Counted from the first letter of the stretch, positions 13,001-27,601 are shown. The stretch: DNA of 64,000 nt from Tulasnella sp. 424 (GCA_019633425.1 WSUB01000023.1:68961-132960); one strand, 5' to 3'. Numbers and translations: made by a program. The notes: generated by a model from the sequence alone, not told the origin.

Positions 13001-16000
13001 GTGGAGTCGAAGTGGTAGCGGAGGACGTCATTGCATCATTACGAAGGGCCTCTTCCTTGACTAATTCAGCCTCGGTTTTTGCGGTGACACCCTCTTCGCC
13101 TCCATTGCCACCTTGCGCAGCCGGTTGTTCAGTGGGATATCCAGCCCAAGCCCAAAGGGGACCCATCCACCCTGTCGATGAAGCATTACCAGAAGCAACC
13201 GAAGGTGCTGATTCTGCAGCGCTATCAACGCTCATCGGGGGTACCTTTTCCTCTGTTTCTCCATTTCCCCGTGGCACGGAGAGAGGTACAGGTATTGTCT
13301 CTGTCGATAGCAACGTGGCATCGGCCGATGACAGGGGCGCTGCAGAAGGGATCGTCGTTGGTACCGTGGACGAATCAGAGACCTGCGTCGCTGGTTCAAC
13401 GGATTGCGGCGGATCCTCCGCGTCCGCTGGGGTTTGAACGACCCTAACTTCAGGTGGAAAGGCCGTCGGTCCGCCACCCAGACCGAAATAATTCCACCAG
13501 GATGCGCTGTCAGACGTCCCTCCGCCTCCAGATGCTCCCGCGGAGGATTGCTCGATCGGTGCCGCCGACGTCCCGTCCTGGGGTAGGCCACTGGTTGTCG
13601 CATTGATATCTTTCCCCGCACCGTTATCGCCGCGTGGCAAAGGGTCGTCGCCCTTGCCGGCTCCAGTTGCGCGTAAATCTTCCGGCCTGGACTGAGTCTG
13701 GGGTGATGGTATTGGTGGCGGGATGGTTTTTAACGATTTAGACGCCGGTGTCGGAGAATTTGACGTTCGGCCCTTGTCTATGTTGCTGTCTCCGATAGTC
13801 GCCGGCGGAGATCTCGATTTGGCAGGAAATTCGACATTGCTTGAGTTGCCGGCTGGCCTGGCCAAAGCGGCGCTCGGAGCCGCGGCAGAGGAACGCGGTG
13901 TTTTGCTCAGTTCCGAGGCCGAGGTCGAGGTTCCGTCCGATGGTGCTTCGGTATCTGAAATAATGGTGCATGGGGATAGCGAGGGGGATGGGAAGCGAGG
14001 AGATAAGAGAATGAATCGGTTCCAGAGCGCGTGCCAGAGTTCCCAGAATCAGTTTATTGCGTGTGCGAAACGGACTCAAAATACCAATGTACGAGAGAAA
14101 CCACTCACGAGCATTTGATTTCGGGGAGTCCCGTTGAGGTGGAGCGGATGCATCTGCAATAATGAACAGGGAAGAGATATGCCGTCAGTTAGATATGGAT
14201 TTACAGTAGGCCGGGGCTTCTAAATGGTTCCAAACAGAGGGAACGCTAATAAAACAAGGGAACTTGTAGCCGATCTTACCTTGTCCAACCGGGCTATTCC
14301 GCAATGTTGACACCGATGCTTCTGAACTCTTTCCCGAGGGAGATTGAGCAAAACCTTCTTTCACCTGATCCATTTTTGACTTTCTGCTCAACAACGGCAA
14401 TCCAAAGATATACCGACTGGTAGAAACTGAGCTCGGACCAACGGTACTCGAAGCAGCGGTTGAACCAGTGGTCTCTATTGAAGAAGTGCCAGCGGTGACC
14501 GAGGTCGAATCGGACGAAGTGATGGTTGATGGAATCCCGGAACTTGCGACAAGTGTGGAAGTGGCCGATTCAGCTGGTACAGTGCTATCCTCGGACAACA
14601 CAGGATCCTGCATTACGGCAACAGTCACAACTTGTTGAGAAACTGGTGGCAGTGGCACGGAACTTGATTGATCGCCTTCAATTTCAGAATTGACCGTTGG
14701 CTGTGGTGCTGTAATTGCGAGATTGGTGACTAAACCGGAAGGCGGTGGTGTTTGTAATCCAGAATCGGTCTCTTTCTCCTTTAAACTAGGTGTTGTGCTA
14801 TTGGTTCCAGCGAGAGATGTCTTTGATCCACCGAACCAGCCACGGAACACCGGTGTTGCTCGAGCCGAGGTGGGTACCGATCCCGACTGGTCGGGTTTAG
14901 TTGGAATTGCCACCGGTAGTACTTCATTAGGTTGATCGGGCTTGACGGGACCGCTCGGTATTACCCTGTCCGGTTGGGGTGGCTGGGTGGTAATCGGAAT
15001 TGGGGCACTTCCAGATTGAGGGGGCATCATTTCTGTCGTAGGCGAGTTGAGGTTCTCCAATCCTGGATTTTGGATTCCAATGACCTCCTTCTCCTTTCCT
15101 TTGGATGTGGCTGTAGCATTCCGCAAAGGACTGGGACTTCTCGACTTTACAGAGTTTAACGATAACCGCGAACTCGCGAACCAGCCGCGGCTCATTGGTG
15201 CGGGAGTCGCCGGGCTCGAGGGCGGTTGAGGCGATTTGGTTGTTTCTGACGGACGGTCAACAACATCTTTATTCGCCGACTCCTGCTTAACGGTATCGTC
15301 GATAGTAGCTCCAGAGGTTCCGGGGTCCGAGACGCTTTTGCGAGAGGAGGATGGTTCAGCGGCCGCGCCTACCGCGGACGCCGGAGCAACCCGCGACTGA
15401 GTTTCTAACCCAGTCGAAACAGACGCTGCAGGCTCATGTGGTTCCGGCGTTGAAGGTGGCGTGAAGCGCGGTATACCAGGTCGTTGAGAAGCCGAGGGAT
15501 TGCTGACCGAGGAGGATACCGGTGGTGGCTTTACAGTGGAGGAGGATGACGATGCGGATCTGGATGCGGAATTTGGCACTCGGGTAGAAGAGGACCTCCG
15601 GACACTCGCAAACCATTTAGAAGAAGGGGCAGGTGAAGGTACAGGAGATGCAGAAGCAGATGATGATGATGCCATTGATGGTGGGTTGGTAACCGGAATG
15701 GAGATCGGCGGAGGGATTTGCGGTGGTGGTGGTGTTGGCTGCGGCGTCGACCGGTCAGGGGTTTGGTGCTCCTCTTGCATTGGAGACTCAGCCAATGGAA
15801 CCACATTAACCAGAGACGGCGAAGCTTGTTCTCGTACAGGAGAAGTAACTAAAGTGGATATATGACGTTTGGTGGTCAGCCCTGGTTTCGCCGCATCTAA
15901 ATGCATGAGACGAAACTTACGATCGAAGTCTGCACCTCCGATTGCATTCCCAACAGTCACACTTCGAGGCTTGGGAGTGCGAGAATAATGGCTAGGACGA

Positions 16001-16563
16001 ATCGTCTCGACGGAGCTTGTCATTGAATCCACGGTAGGTTGCCTTCGCGAAGAGGAGCTGCTTGAGGCTGCCGAAGCGTCGTCATTATTGGAATTTGGCG
16101 CGCCGTGACCGGTTCCGCGCAAGCTCAACCACCCCATCGACGCTGAACGTTTCTTCGCGCCTTCCACACTTGTGGAGCCTTGAAAGCCGGGTTCTGGTGT
16201 CAGACGGGAGGGTGAGGGCTGCGAAGTCGAAGGTGGTTCTTGACTCAAGGCTGTTGGACCTCCACGAGTGTCCTGCGTGGAGTCCAAGCTCGAATTCTCC
16301 TTCTCCTCCTCAGCCGCAACTCTCCTTTGCAACTTTGCCAACGCTTCCGCTCCCTCCCCTTGCGCTATCTTTGGCTGTGCGAAGATGTGCGAGACCGCGG
16401 TATGAGTGGGTGCGCTTGCTTTGCGCAATGAAGCCGGAAACGGGCTGTGCCGCCGTCTGCTCATTGTGGATTGCATGGACGTTACGGATGCCTTGGAAGA
16501 GAGTAGCTTTGGTGTAGAGGTATTGCTGTGGTCGACGTTCCTGGTGGTGCGAGGGGTCTCCAT
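10031..16563 (-). CDS. Very large protein: disordered Trp-motif region plus C-terminal alpha/beta-hydrolase (lipase-like)
   Basis: Predicted exons: 14280-16563, 14109-14153, 11691-13954, 11501-11640, 11206-11443, 11072-11125, 10867-10974, 10731-10807, 10498-10656, 10337-10442 and 10031-10267, giving 1,903 residues. All phases agree. Residues 1 to about 1450 are Ser/Thr/Pro-rich and probably disordered, with recurrent short motifs around Trp (GWLSL, KWFASVRR, GWFASSR, GWFGGSK, WWNYFGLG, SWMSFFSSR). The last 430 residues are an alpha/beta-hydrolase: GIHGWFPG near 1475, nucleophile elbow THSQGS near 1590, acidic LDDQVV near 1705, and GVGHS near 1775 as likely His of the triad. Start ATG at 16563 (METPRTTRN). 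The substrate is unknown; membrane lipid is a guess. The two very large exons could be two genes, but the phase-matched 45-nt exon between them argues for one. Confidence 0.8.
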
Positions 16564-17399
16564 CTGCACTTTCTTTCGAGGTGGTCCAAATGCCGTTCGA
16601 CGCCGAGTGTTGGGGAGATTGTGGCGAGAAAGAGCACGACTTCAGGAGGAAACGTTTTGGGGGAGAAAACTGCACGTGACTACCCTGAAAGGAACGTTTT
16701 GTGTCCCCGCCGCGAGCGTCAAATGCGCGGATGCACAACAGGTTCCGATGCCCGTACACGTGAATCTATACGAGAGATTGAGCTCATACTCCAAATTTAT
16801 CAAATACGCGTGCGCAAACGTTCTGTGGTATCGTCTCCGTAAACTCCCCCGGCAACGCGGATCATCGAGAGATTCGATTTTCGGCTTTCAAGGCTAATTA
16901 TATTCACAAGTTCGGAGGGAAGTATTCGAACCAAAATTGGTGTCAGATTGCATTTTATAGCTAGGCTAATGCCGGATGGTTCACGGTCGGTTGTTTTCGA
17001 GCCGGTATCAGAGTGCTCGTGAATATGCTCTAAGCTCCTCTTTTTCATTTTATGAAACTACACAGATCGAGGTGTAAGATATAGACTTCAGTTTGGGCAC
17101 GTCGTCATCTCGTTCAAACCCCTTGCTTGCACGTGGGGAGAAGGTTTTGCAGGCTCCAGCCCGTGCAAACCAATAACCACTGAGCCGTTTACCTTGAACC
17201 TACAGAAAATTTTCTTTCCTTAATCATGGGCCGAGTGTAGGGCGTGGCTTCTATCCTATTTGATAGAGAATTACAGAGTGTCGAGGTCGAATCCCAACGT
17301 AGTGAGGCCTCTCTAGACACTTTATATGATTGGGCTCTCACACGGCGATAACGGGTTCTGTGCCTGATCAACCACAATCCTCAACCACCGGCTAAGGCC
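16564..17399. promoter_or_regulatory. Divergent intergenic region (promoters of the hydrolase and DUF6535 genes)
   Basis: 836 nt between two divergent start codons. I see no open frame of quality, no RNA gene and no clear TATA element. It must carry both promoters. Confidence 0.5.
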
Positions 17400-20006
17400 A
17401 TGACTTCTCATCTCGTGGAGAAGCTAACCTCGTTTCCCGAAATACCCAAGGAATTTGGAGAAGATGGGGGGAAATTCTACAAATTCTATGACGAGCTTGC
17501 TGACGAAATCGACGAAGACCTGGTGAAGAGCTTGAAGGCCCAGCTTGATGGCATTCTCATTTTCGTACGTTCCGCTTATTCTTGCGTATCCTTCCGATCT
17601 TATCTTCTCGTACACCGTAGGCTGGTCTTTTTGCTGGCGTGAATTCAGCATTCCTAGCATTAACACTGCCTCAGATGAGCGCCAACCCCCTTGACGACAC
17701 GAATGCGCTGCTCCTCCAGCTCGTATCAGGCAAAAACAACTCAATAACCATCGCGGACCTTCCCTCAGCCTCATTCTCACCTCCTTCAGACATATACCCC
17801 ATCAATGTCCTTTTCTCCATGAGCCTGACCCTGGCCCTCCTGGCATCCTTCCTAGCGGTCCTCGGGCAGCAGTGGCTCGTACACTATCGCAAGCGAAGCG
17901 GTGGTGGAGCCGAGCACCAACGCTGGGAGCAGCTCAGGAGGTATTTAGGTGCCAGACGGTGGGGTCTTGAGCTCGTCCTCGACCACATCCTTCCGACCCT
18001 TCTGCAAATCGGTCTTATTGTTTTCTGCATTTCTTTCATACTCTTCCTCGGGACCTTGAGCCGCTCCATTTCTTACATCATTGCGGCTCCTATGGGTCTC
18101 GCGGCTACCGTAGTGCTTGTATTGGCCATTTGCGCCGCTTGGGATCAATGGTGCCCGTTCAAAAGTCCACTGTCGCATTTGTTGCATTTCTCATTTCCTC
18201 CAATTTTTATCCTCCTTGGGCGTATTTGGGGAACCTGTATCTACAACTGTGCGATGTTTTTAAAAGGTGCTGAACAGCTAGTTTACAGGTTCATCTCAAG
18301 ACAACCGAGTTCGTCAATAGGAAGGTGGCTCAAAGGGGTGCCTAGAAGCTCCAAAAGCATCGCATCTGCTACCCAGAAGTGGTTCCTGGCCCATATCCGT
18401 CGTCCCGGTGAAGATCCCGACCACTTAAAGGCCGTGGCACTCAAACGAGTGATTTGCACCTCGGAGGATTCCAATGCACTCATCCATGCTGCAATCAATC
18501 TCCAAGCGTACAAGAATCAGGACGGTCTTCGACAACTCCTTCAAGACGACGAGGTCCATGATCGCCTGCGCGACCTTTTCCACGCTGCCCACCGTCGACG
18601 GAGCGACAATTTCATTCGAAGCGTCGAGACGAAGGCGTTTGGAAATTCGTTCCTCTACATTATTCTTTCAGTTGGATCAATTCCGGACTTCTTCTCCAGC
18701 GAAGAGAGAGTTTCCCTTTCCGCGCAAACACCGGACCAAATATGCTCAGAACATCTCTACAAACGGTTGGGCGATGATGGGGGAAGGTTTACTGACGTCG
18801 TCCAGTCGTTTCAAGACTGTTCTTGCTCCAAATGCTGCCATTGCGCTGAATTGGCATTCTGGGAGCAGATGATTGGGAGCCTTGTCTCCTCTTCGTTGCG
18901 CGGGTTCCTTCCAACGACGTACCATTTTGGTTTCTACAGTCTATCCGACTTCCCAGAGAAACAGGTTCCGGTTAGAATATTGTGCCTGACTGCCTGGGGA
19001 ATCATGATTTCGAGGGAATGGGCTGACCTGGGAAACCAGGGCAGCAAAGACTTGGACAAATGGTGTATGGAGAAGTTCTTCGGTGTCATTGAGCTTTATC
19101 GTCAGGCAGAGTAAGCCCCCAAATTGTGCATTGCATGCCCAAATCTGATGTGCTGCATCTACAGGGATGTCGACCAAATGTGTCAGCTAGTCTCGGATGC
19201 CGTCGCAACATCGGACTCGGATTGGCAGTACCGACCAGCTGTCGATGTTTACGTGACGTTGCTCTCGCGAGGTTGTACTGCCGTGTCTAACGACGGGCGT
19301 CACAACTGCGGCACGATCTTTGGAAGTTTGGGTGTTCTTCTCAGGTCCATCGAGCGGATGGTTCGCGATCCGGATACTTCACCTGACGACAAAGACGAGC
19401 TTCGGGAACAACGCAGTCGATGCTTTCAGATCTTCGGGGATGAATTCACAGAACTTGGGATGACCTTTCCAAAACGCCTGTACGTCCTTCCTTCTCGTCG
19501 TTTGGCTATTCATACTGAGTCTTTCTTGCATATAAAATAGGGAAATATGGAAAGCCGCCTTACCTTCTCTTCTGGAGTACATGCAGTGGCTAGAGATGAT
19601 TTTTGAGGAAGACCCAGGCAACACAGAGAATCATTTCGTTTTGAAACTGCTTCAGAGGATGCTTAATACGTTACCCAACATTGGACTTCCACCTTGGCTG
19701 CCACCAGAGACTCGGACGGAGTATTTCCGCGTCAGCTCAGCTACGTCAAGCCTTTTGAGTAGCCTAGAAGCCATCGTTATCGTCGACGAAGGGCAACAGG
19801 ACACTGGCGAGGTCTGTTTCCCCTGGAAGGCTCATATCAGCCTCTTCGTTCTTACATGAGCATCTCTTTAGGCCAATGCAATCCAAGCTCGAAATAGACC
19901 TGGCCCAAAGCAGGCGGTTTTTGAAGATCTAAGTTCCTGCAGCACTGAGTATCAGCAACCGTCGTCCTTCCAATCAAGCATTGCTCTAGGATGGTGGGGC
20001 AATTGA
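17400..20006 (+). CDS. DUF6535 domain membrane protein
   Basis: Predicted exons: 17400-17564, 17621-19110, 19165-19479, 19541-19811 and 19872-20006, giving 791 residues. The N-terminal block matches the DUF6535 family of Agaricomycetes: FYDELADEIDEDLVKSLKAQ, then the first hydrophobic segment starting ILIFAGLFAGVNSAFL, then LASFLAVLGQQWLVHY and an ARRWGLE element. At least four membrane segments lie in the first 210 residues. The rest is a soluble helical region with a Cys cluster (CSCSKCCHC) near residue 405. The function is unknown; the family is lineage-expanded and often near variable loci. Codon phase is consistent across all four introns. A decayed relative lies about 2 kb downstream. 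Confidence 0.85.
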
Positions 20007-21899
20007 AAAAAGTCGAGGCTTCGCAGGTAGTCTATATTCATGTATCACCAGCTCTGGACTCGCTCCCCTTGGTTGTAGCACGGTTCTTGAAGGAAATGGC
20101 TAGTTATTAATCACCTAATGAATGAGGTCTTTCTCCGCTGTATCTTGATGAACTTCTCGCGATGGTTCTCCGTTGAATTTTAATGGATTCAATCGATCTC
20201 CTCACACTAGATACTTCACATTACATTTTCTATTGATTTCGTCTTGGCAAGTAGCCCCTGAGGTGTGGGGATCCTCGTAAATCGGGAGAACGACACCGCC
20301 AAAAAGCCCAACCTCGGTGTCCTAGGTTTGCTTAGACGAGACGTTAAATGCCGGGCTTTCTTTTTCATTTCATCCTGCTAGCTTCGTGCCTTGGGACCTT
20401 GCCATACCCAAGTTCTCACAAGGCACTCCAATGTCATGCAGAGCAAGCCAAGTCCAAGTGCCAGAGGAATCACTACCGAAAACGGGCTGGGATCACTAAA
20501 TCGGGTTGCGGGAACGTAGTTTAGGTAATGTTGGCTTCGTAAGATATCTACTTATTTTGTTAATGCTACTTCAAGTTAGTGGGCCCTCGAAAGGCGACTT
20601 CTGGAGAGATAGCATAACGTGCGGTACTCACAACCTTACAATCACACGTCAACTCTCGAGAGTTTTGGTCTTTTCCTCTTTTATTTCGTGGTTCCGATAT
20701 GGCTCCCCTCGATGGCCAGCGAAGAGCGTAGCAAGGAAACCGAACCTCTGGTAATCTAGTACTCTGTCTATAGTCCTTTATCATATATAGTTGCCGAAGG
20801 TTGTTGACCTTTACGGCAAAGAATAAAAATAAGAACCAGAATCGATTAAGCTATCCAAAGAATCCAATATGCCCAAACAATGCGCTGCGGGTACCCCTCG
20901 ATCACCGACCGGAGAAGTCGTTCGCGAAGCCGCCCCACCCTAAAATTCGCTTATCTTGCAGCATCCATCATCCGATGTAAATCATACGCAGACTTTCCCT
21001 GTTTTAGACATGGCCGCTTCGTTCAACCGCTGTGCCTTAGCTTCCCAGAAGGTGAGATGGGTGAGTGGACCGAGCAGAAGCTGTGTGCGGAAACAGGGCA
21101 TGATTGTCATCCGCTGGTCTTTCGATGGATACCCCACGCCGAAATAATGGGGTAGCAACCGCTCAACTAGGGAAGGGATGGTGCCCTGAGGCTTTGCGAT
21201 CGCCACGAGCAACGCTCCATGCCTCACGATTGCAACTTGAACTGCTCCTTCGCCTTGACCCCAGGCCAGTGCTCTCTAGAAACACTCCAATTCAGGACTC
21301 TATTCAAGGGATTGAAAAGGATAGGGGAAGGTTTGGTACGTAGGGGGACCAGCTCGGCGCAGAGACCATGGACGAGGCCCTGGGGACCAAATCAACAGAG
21401 AGTTTGATGAAACCTTTGCCTTGGGCATACTTCCTTTGCTCCAGAGACGTCTGGGGAAGATTTCCCTTCATGAAGATTGCAAATCGATAGTTGAGTCTCT
21501 CTGACCAAATGAATCTACATTACCGACACAAGGATGCCGGATCTGCACCTGGTGACATCTTTTGAGAGAACGCCGCAACTGCCCCTTGGAACCAGCCTAG
21601 AGAAAAGTTATTGGAAAGCTCGAATATATGTTACTTCTCTACCCTCCTTCTCCCTAACCAAGCTACGCCGTATAAGTGTTGTGACCCAAAGGATCTGGAG
21701 GCGATCGCGGTCGAAAGGACGGTCGAACGCTCAGGCGCTTGTTCAGATTGTACCCCTGACTTCAAACTCACAAGGATTGCGGAGGTCGCCGGCGGCTTCC
21801 CTGGTGCGACGAGTTCTGCGATCGTCTCCGGACCCATTCTCGCATCCCATCGAGAACATTAGATCGTTGTCCGAAGGATTGAGGCCGAGATGAATTCCT
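20007..21899. other. Noncoding or decayed sequence after the DUF6535 gene
   Basis: No intact gene. Short frames break frequently. Parts may be older remnants related to the decayed copy that is recognisable from 21940 onward, but I cannot align them with confidence. Confidence 0.5.
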
Positions 21900-21939
21900 C
21901 TGGATTACTGTTCTAGCCAGATCAATGTCTAGATTCTGT

Positions 21940-22300
21940 TGGGGAGAGGAGGGAGCCCGCTCGCTCCACAAGTACGTCACCACATCTGCTCAGAGATCCT
22001 GTGTAAGCAGGTAGCCGACGGAGGAAAGAAGTTGATCGGCGTTGCTTATCGGTCTAAGTATGCGTCGTGCCCTTCATGTTGTCACTGGTGTTGTGAGGCA
22101 GGTGCTTGGAAGCCTGCTGAGGGTCCTTCCAATGCCCTATCAAATCGGAACCGACAACTTTACGATTACCCTTGGTGATAAACTGTCAGCGAGAACCTTG
22201 TATTTGACGACATAGGGAGTCGTGGTCCAGAGGAATGGGTTAGCATGGATGATCAGGAGGGCGTGGATCGGAAAATGCGCCACCAGGCAGGGTGAGTTTT
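21940..22300 (+). pseudogene. Decayed copy of the DUF6535 protein's C-terminal region
   Basis: The frame at 21939-22178 reads HHICSEILCKQVADGGKK followed by CPSCCHWCCEAG. This parallels DQICSEHLYKRLGDDGGRF and CSCSKCCHCAELAFW in the intact gene (18735-18870). Nucleotide identity is also visible around ATCTGCTCAGAG and GACGGAGGAAAG. Further on, EEWVSMDDQEGVDRKM resembles the REWADLGNQGSKDLDKW segment. Reading frames shift between blocks and no start or complete gene remains. Confidence 0.55.
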
Positions 22301-22918
22301 AAAATGAGGTAACATAATCCATAACGGTCACCGCTGGTGGCGTAAGTTGGGAATGTACCATTGAAAGCTGCTTTAGGATAAGCCCGATGAATGGCCAATT
22401 GAGTGGAAATGTCGGCCCATCTGGTGAGGAAAACACCCAGTGCCGTCCGCCTAGCGATTGTGAATCATTTATATGTTTTGCCGTCAATCATCGACGCCAC
22501 TTCAGTAATGAGGCATGCTTTGTTTTCGCTCTTTAAGCTAACGAAAATATTGATGGCAGCCGAAACATGATTTCTCGACTGGAAACTCTCCACTGGCCTC
22601 CATAAAGGCAGGCATTCGTGGGTAACGTTTGGCAATCTGTAACCTCGGCCAGGTTGCCCGATGTTCTGCCCTTACGCTATCCCGGGCTTGGTTAAGCGCA
22701 TTCCTAATTCATACCGAATAGTATGGATGCTAAGGGTTTCATTCGCTGGAACCCATTTTAGCTGTAGTCTGCCTACCTGACGCCAGCTTCGCCCAAGACG
22801 GAGATAACAGACTGCCAAACGTCCTAATCCCGTTTCGACGAACCCATGTATACGTCACTATGGGGGTATGCTAGGTAGAAAAAGACATCAAAAAAGAAAG
22901 AAAATATTAGGTGACGAA
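22301..22918. other. Noncoding sequence between the DUF6535 relic and LPD1
   Basis: No supported frame. It contains the 3' flank of the dihydrolipoamide dehydrogenase gene and possibly more relic sequence too decayed to assign. Confidence 0.5.
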
Positions 22919-24856
<1,938 letters not shown>

Positions 24857-25289
24857 ATTATAATAGCGGAGTGAGGGGAACAAGAGGAAGTGAGGGAGAG
24901 AGGAACTGGTGACCTGCAGAATATTTGGGAGAGCCGAAAACGTTCACACAGCTCCGTTCGACGGAAAGGCGCGTCATCCCGCAACATTCCGGAGCCTACC
25001 CGTACTTTCTTCGACAGACAGACATCAGTCAGCACCGATGCTCGAATTACTCAGAAGAACATCGGGAATGTTCATAACCGATTGAAAGATAATCTGGATG
25101 GGGTTACAGATAATGTACAGTGGTTTATGGGAAAACTGGGCTGGCCATTGGGAGAGCATCACCCCAACAGGGGAGTTTATCCTGTAGGTTGGGGACAGGA
25201 TATTATCATTACTTACGGGGCCTCGCACTTCACCCATGTGTAATTTCCAAGACTCGAGCACCCTTGAGGCTGCGAGGCCCCCAGTCACT
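24857..25289. other. LPD1 upstream region
   Basis: 433 nt between the LPD1 start and the stop of the homeodomain gene, both on the minus strand. I see no coding frame. It should contain the LPD1 promoter and the 3' end of its neighbour. Confidence 0.5.
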
Positions 25290-27601
25290 TTAGCCTCTAG
25301 AGGTTACAATCACGCCTGCCAAGCTCCCTTCGACGAGACTATTCTCGGGGTTTAATGACGTCGACTCTTCTTCGGGCTCGGCTGAACTATCTTCGCCGCA
25401 GGATTCGGCCTCCTCGCCGGTGCCTCCTAACATCGACGCGGTATCCCGTCGCTGACTACGTAGGTTGGCGCGTTTGCCGAACCTTTTTATAAGCCAAAGA
25501 TCGGCATTAGGCTTAGTGAGCCATATTCTGTTGAATTTAGACACACCAATAGTTTATTTGCTCTGTGGTGAGGTTAAGCTGAGACGCAAGATTCGCTCGA
25601 GTCCGCTCATCTGGGTCTGGCGTCGTAGTATATGCAACCTCGAGAACAGCATACTGGTCTAGTCTCAGGGTGATCGCGTGCTTCTCATCAGATAAATTCC
25701 CTTTTCTAGATTTAAGTGGCCGGGATTTCGTTGGTCGTGTATGATGAGGATTCCGGGCGGCCCGGTTCCGAAACCTGTGAAATCCCAGAGAAGGGGTAAT
25801 CTCGTTTTGCTACCCCAACACAAAGGAAAAAGTATGCGACTTACCAAAAGTATACCTGCGAGGGCGACAATTCCGTTTTAGCGGCAACTTGCGCTTGCTC
25901 CTCGATAGTGGGCTTGTTGTTTGATGTATACACAAGTTCCAGGGCGTTGATTTGAATAGGAGTGAGTCTCACAGGCTCTTTTGCGCCGGATTGACCGCCT
26001 TTGGAAGTTGTCTTTCGTAAGGCCCGCGCAATGAACCTAATACAAATATGGATCTTTTAATTCTGCCACCTGGTCTGGAACCGTGGCATACCAATGGTAA
26101 ATAACCAGCTCATCGGAAACGATTTCTTTCGCAAGTTCCACAATATCCTCCCACGTTGGGTGATTGTTCCACGAACGGAAGGCGTCAAGGGCAGCAAGCT
26201 GCTCGCTGGTGAAGTTGAAAGAAGCCCTCGCTTTCTTTTGACCTGGAATATGATCCTGCGCTCTCTTTTCGGGCTTGTCTCCTTTATCGTCCCATGCAGC
26301 AAGTTGATAGTGGCGACAAAGACGCTGGCATTCCCTCCAGGCGGTCTGTTGATCGTTCAGGTCAACCTCCGTATCCTTATCGTGGAAGTCAGGTCCCCAG
26401 TCGTCATCTGTCCACTCCATCAGCTCGTCTTCGAAGATTGGTTCTTCAGGGAGCGTTGGATTGTCGATGGATTGGACAATCGCCGGATGCCAGGCGAAGT
26501 TAAACGATGGTTCTGGAAGTGTAGCCCCCTCCACAGCACCCGGAGAGGCGGTTTGATGACCGGCGGTGTTTGACTGACTCCCGTCCGTATCATCGTTGGC
26601 GACCAAATAGGTCGCAGGAGACCGCCTTCCTTCAAATGTGGCCAGGGCGCATTCTACGTGAGATTGGGAAACCTGGACACGGCATGGTGGTTAGCGCTGC
26701 AGTAAACATAGGAGATAGATATACAAGTACCTCGGGGTACTGTACTTCAGGATCAATTCGCTGGGCTTCGATGAATAAAGCAAGATGCCTCAAAGCAGAC
26801 TCGAGCCACTCTTCCAACATCCAACTGAGAGACAGGAGGAGTTCTGATGGAACACCTTGACCCTCAGCGTGTCTTTGGCTGCCCAAAATTGAGGATCTTG
26901 ATCTTAATCTGCTACTACATGAGGAAAGATCCTAAGCAAAGGGTGGCTTTGAAAGGAATGAGCGGATTTACATGAGACCCTTGACACTCCGCAAGTCGAA
27001 TATCGGCCCTGCGTCTTCCAGGCCGTTCACGTTTTCGGGCATAACATTTGTCCCGGTCTCACATTCCTGATTCTGTAAGTGAGAGGGAGTGAGAAGATAT
27101 CTGGAACACGTTGTGGCGGCTAACCTTACTGAGTCTCATGCCCGCGGTTCGTTGTCTTTTGCGGGGCCGTTCCTCCTTGTGGTTCCTGAAAAAGCTCTCC
27201 CCGAGGGACTCCGCCTCAATCTCCAAGGTAGCTAATGTTTTGGCTTGGTCCATCTCAAAATTCACGATAGCGTCGGTAACCTCCAACGCTGACGGAAACC
27301 CCCGAATACCGATGTCTTCTCCCCTCCTATTCTCCAATGTCTCCAAGTAAACGCAGACTTCTACAGTAGATTTAGTTCCTATGGACTCTGCGATAAGGTC
27401 CGGTCTAAGCCTGGAATGGCGTGAAAGGGCGCGAAAGAGGGTGTGCTTCTCGTCCGGGGACCAAACGGTTGAAGGAGGTAGGACTGAGAATGGAAGGTCT
27501 TCTGGTCCCCAAAGAGCGTCGTCAAGTCCATTGGTATGGTTATGTACATGTTCACAGTGGTTTCGGAGGTCGTCCAGGTATCCGGGATTGAGCGGGTCCA
27601 T
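25290..27601 (-). CDS. Nuclear protein with an N-terminal SANT-like segment and three homeodomain-like repeats
   Basis: Predicted exons: 27125-27601, 26972-27072, 26731-26908, 26092-26672, 25845-26036, 25547-25774 and 25290-25482, giving 649 residues from MDPLNPGYLDDL. An N-terminal SANT/Myb-like stretch (VWSPDEKHTLFRALSRHSRL, then IGTKSTVEVCVYL) resembles Rrn5-type Pol I activator subunits. Three homeodomain-like repeats follow, each ending in a recognition helix: VIYHWFIARALRK, QVYFWFRNRAARN and QINYWFGKRANLR. Each is interrupted by an intron inside the Trp codon (TG|G). A basic motif RKRQRT precedes them and the C-terminus is acidic. It is probably a DNA-binding nuclear factor; target unknown. 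An upstream exon (27698-27735, MYTIDWLKDDAEG) could add 20 residues but needs a weak GTGGTT donor. Confidence 0.8.

Noticed and set aside
12823..13437. A 204-codon plus-strand frame inside the hydrolase gene
   Set aside because: It is the complement of the Ser/Thr/Pro-rich exon at 11691-13954. The opposite strand has phase-consistent splicing and continues into a recognisable hydrolase.
13863..13865. Start of the large exon at the codon preceding ARPAGNSS
   Set aside because: That codon is TTG, not ATG, and the frame continues upstream to a good acceptor at 13954, so this is internal to the exon.
16564..16569. Start of the hydrolase gene two codons upstream
   Set aside because: The upstream codon is GTG followed by CAG; the ATG at 16563 is the proper start.
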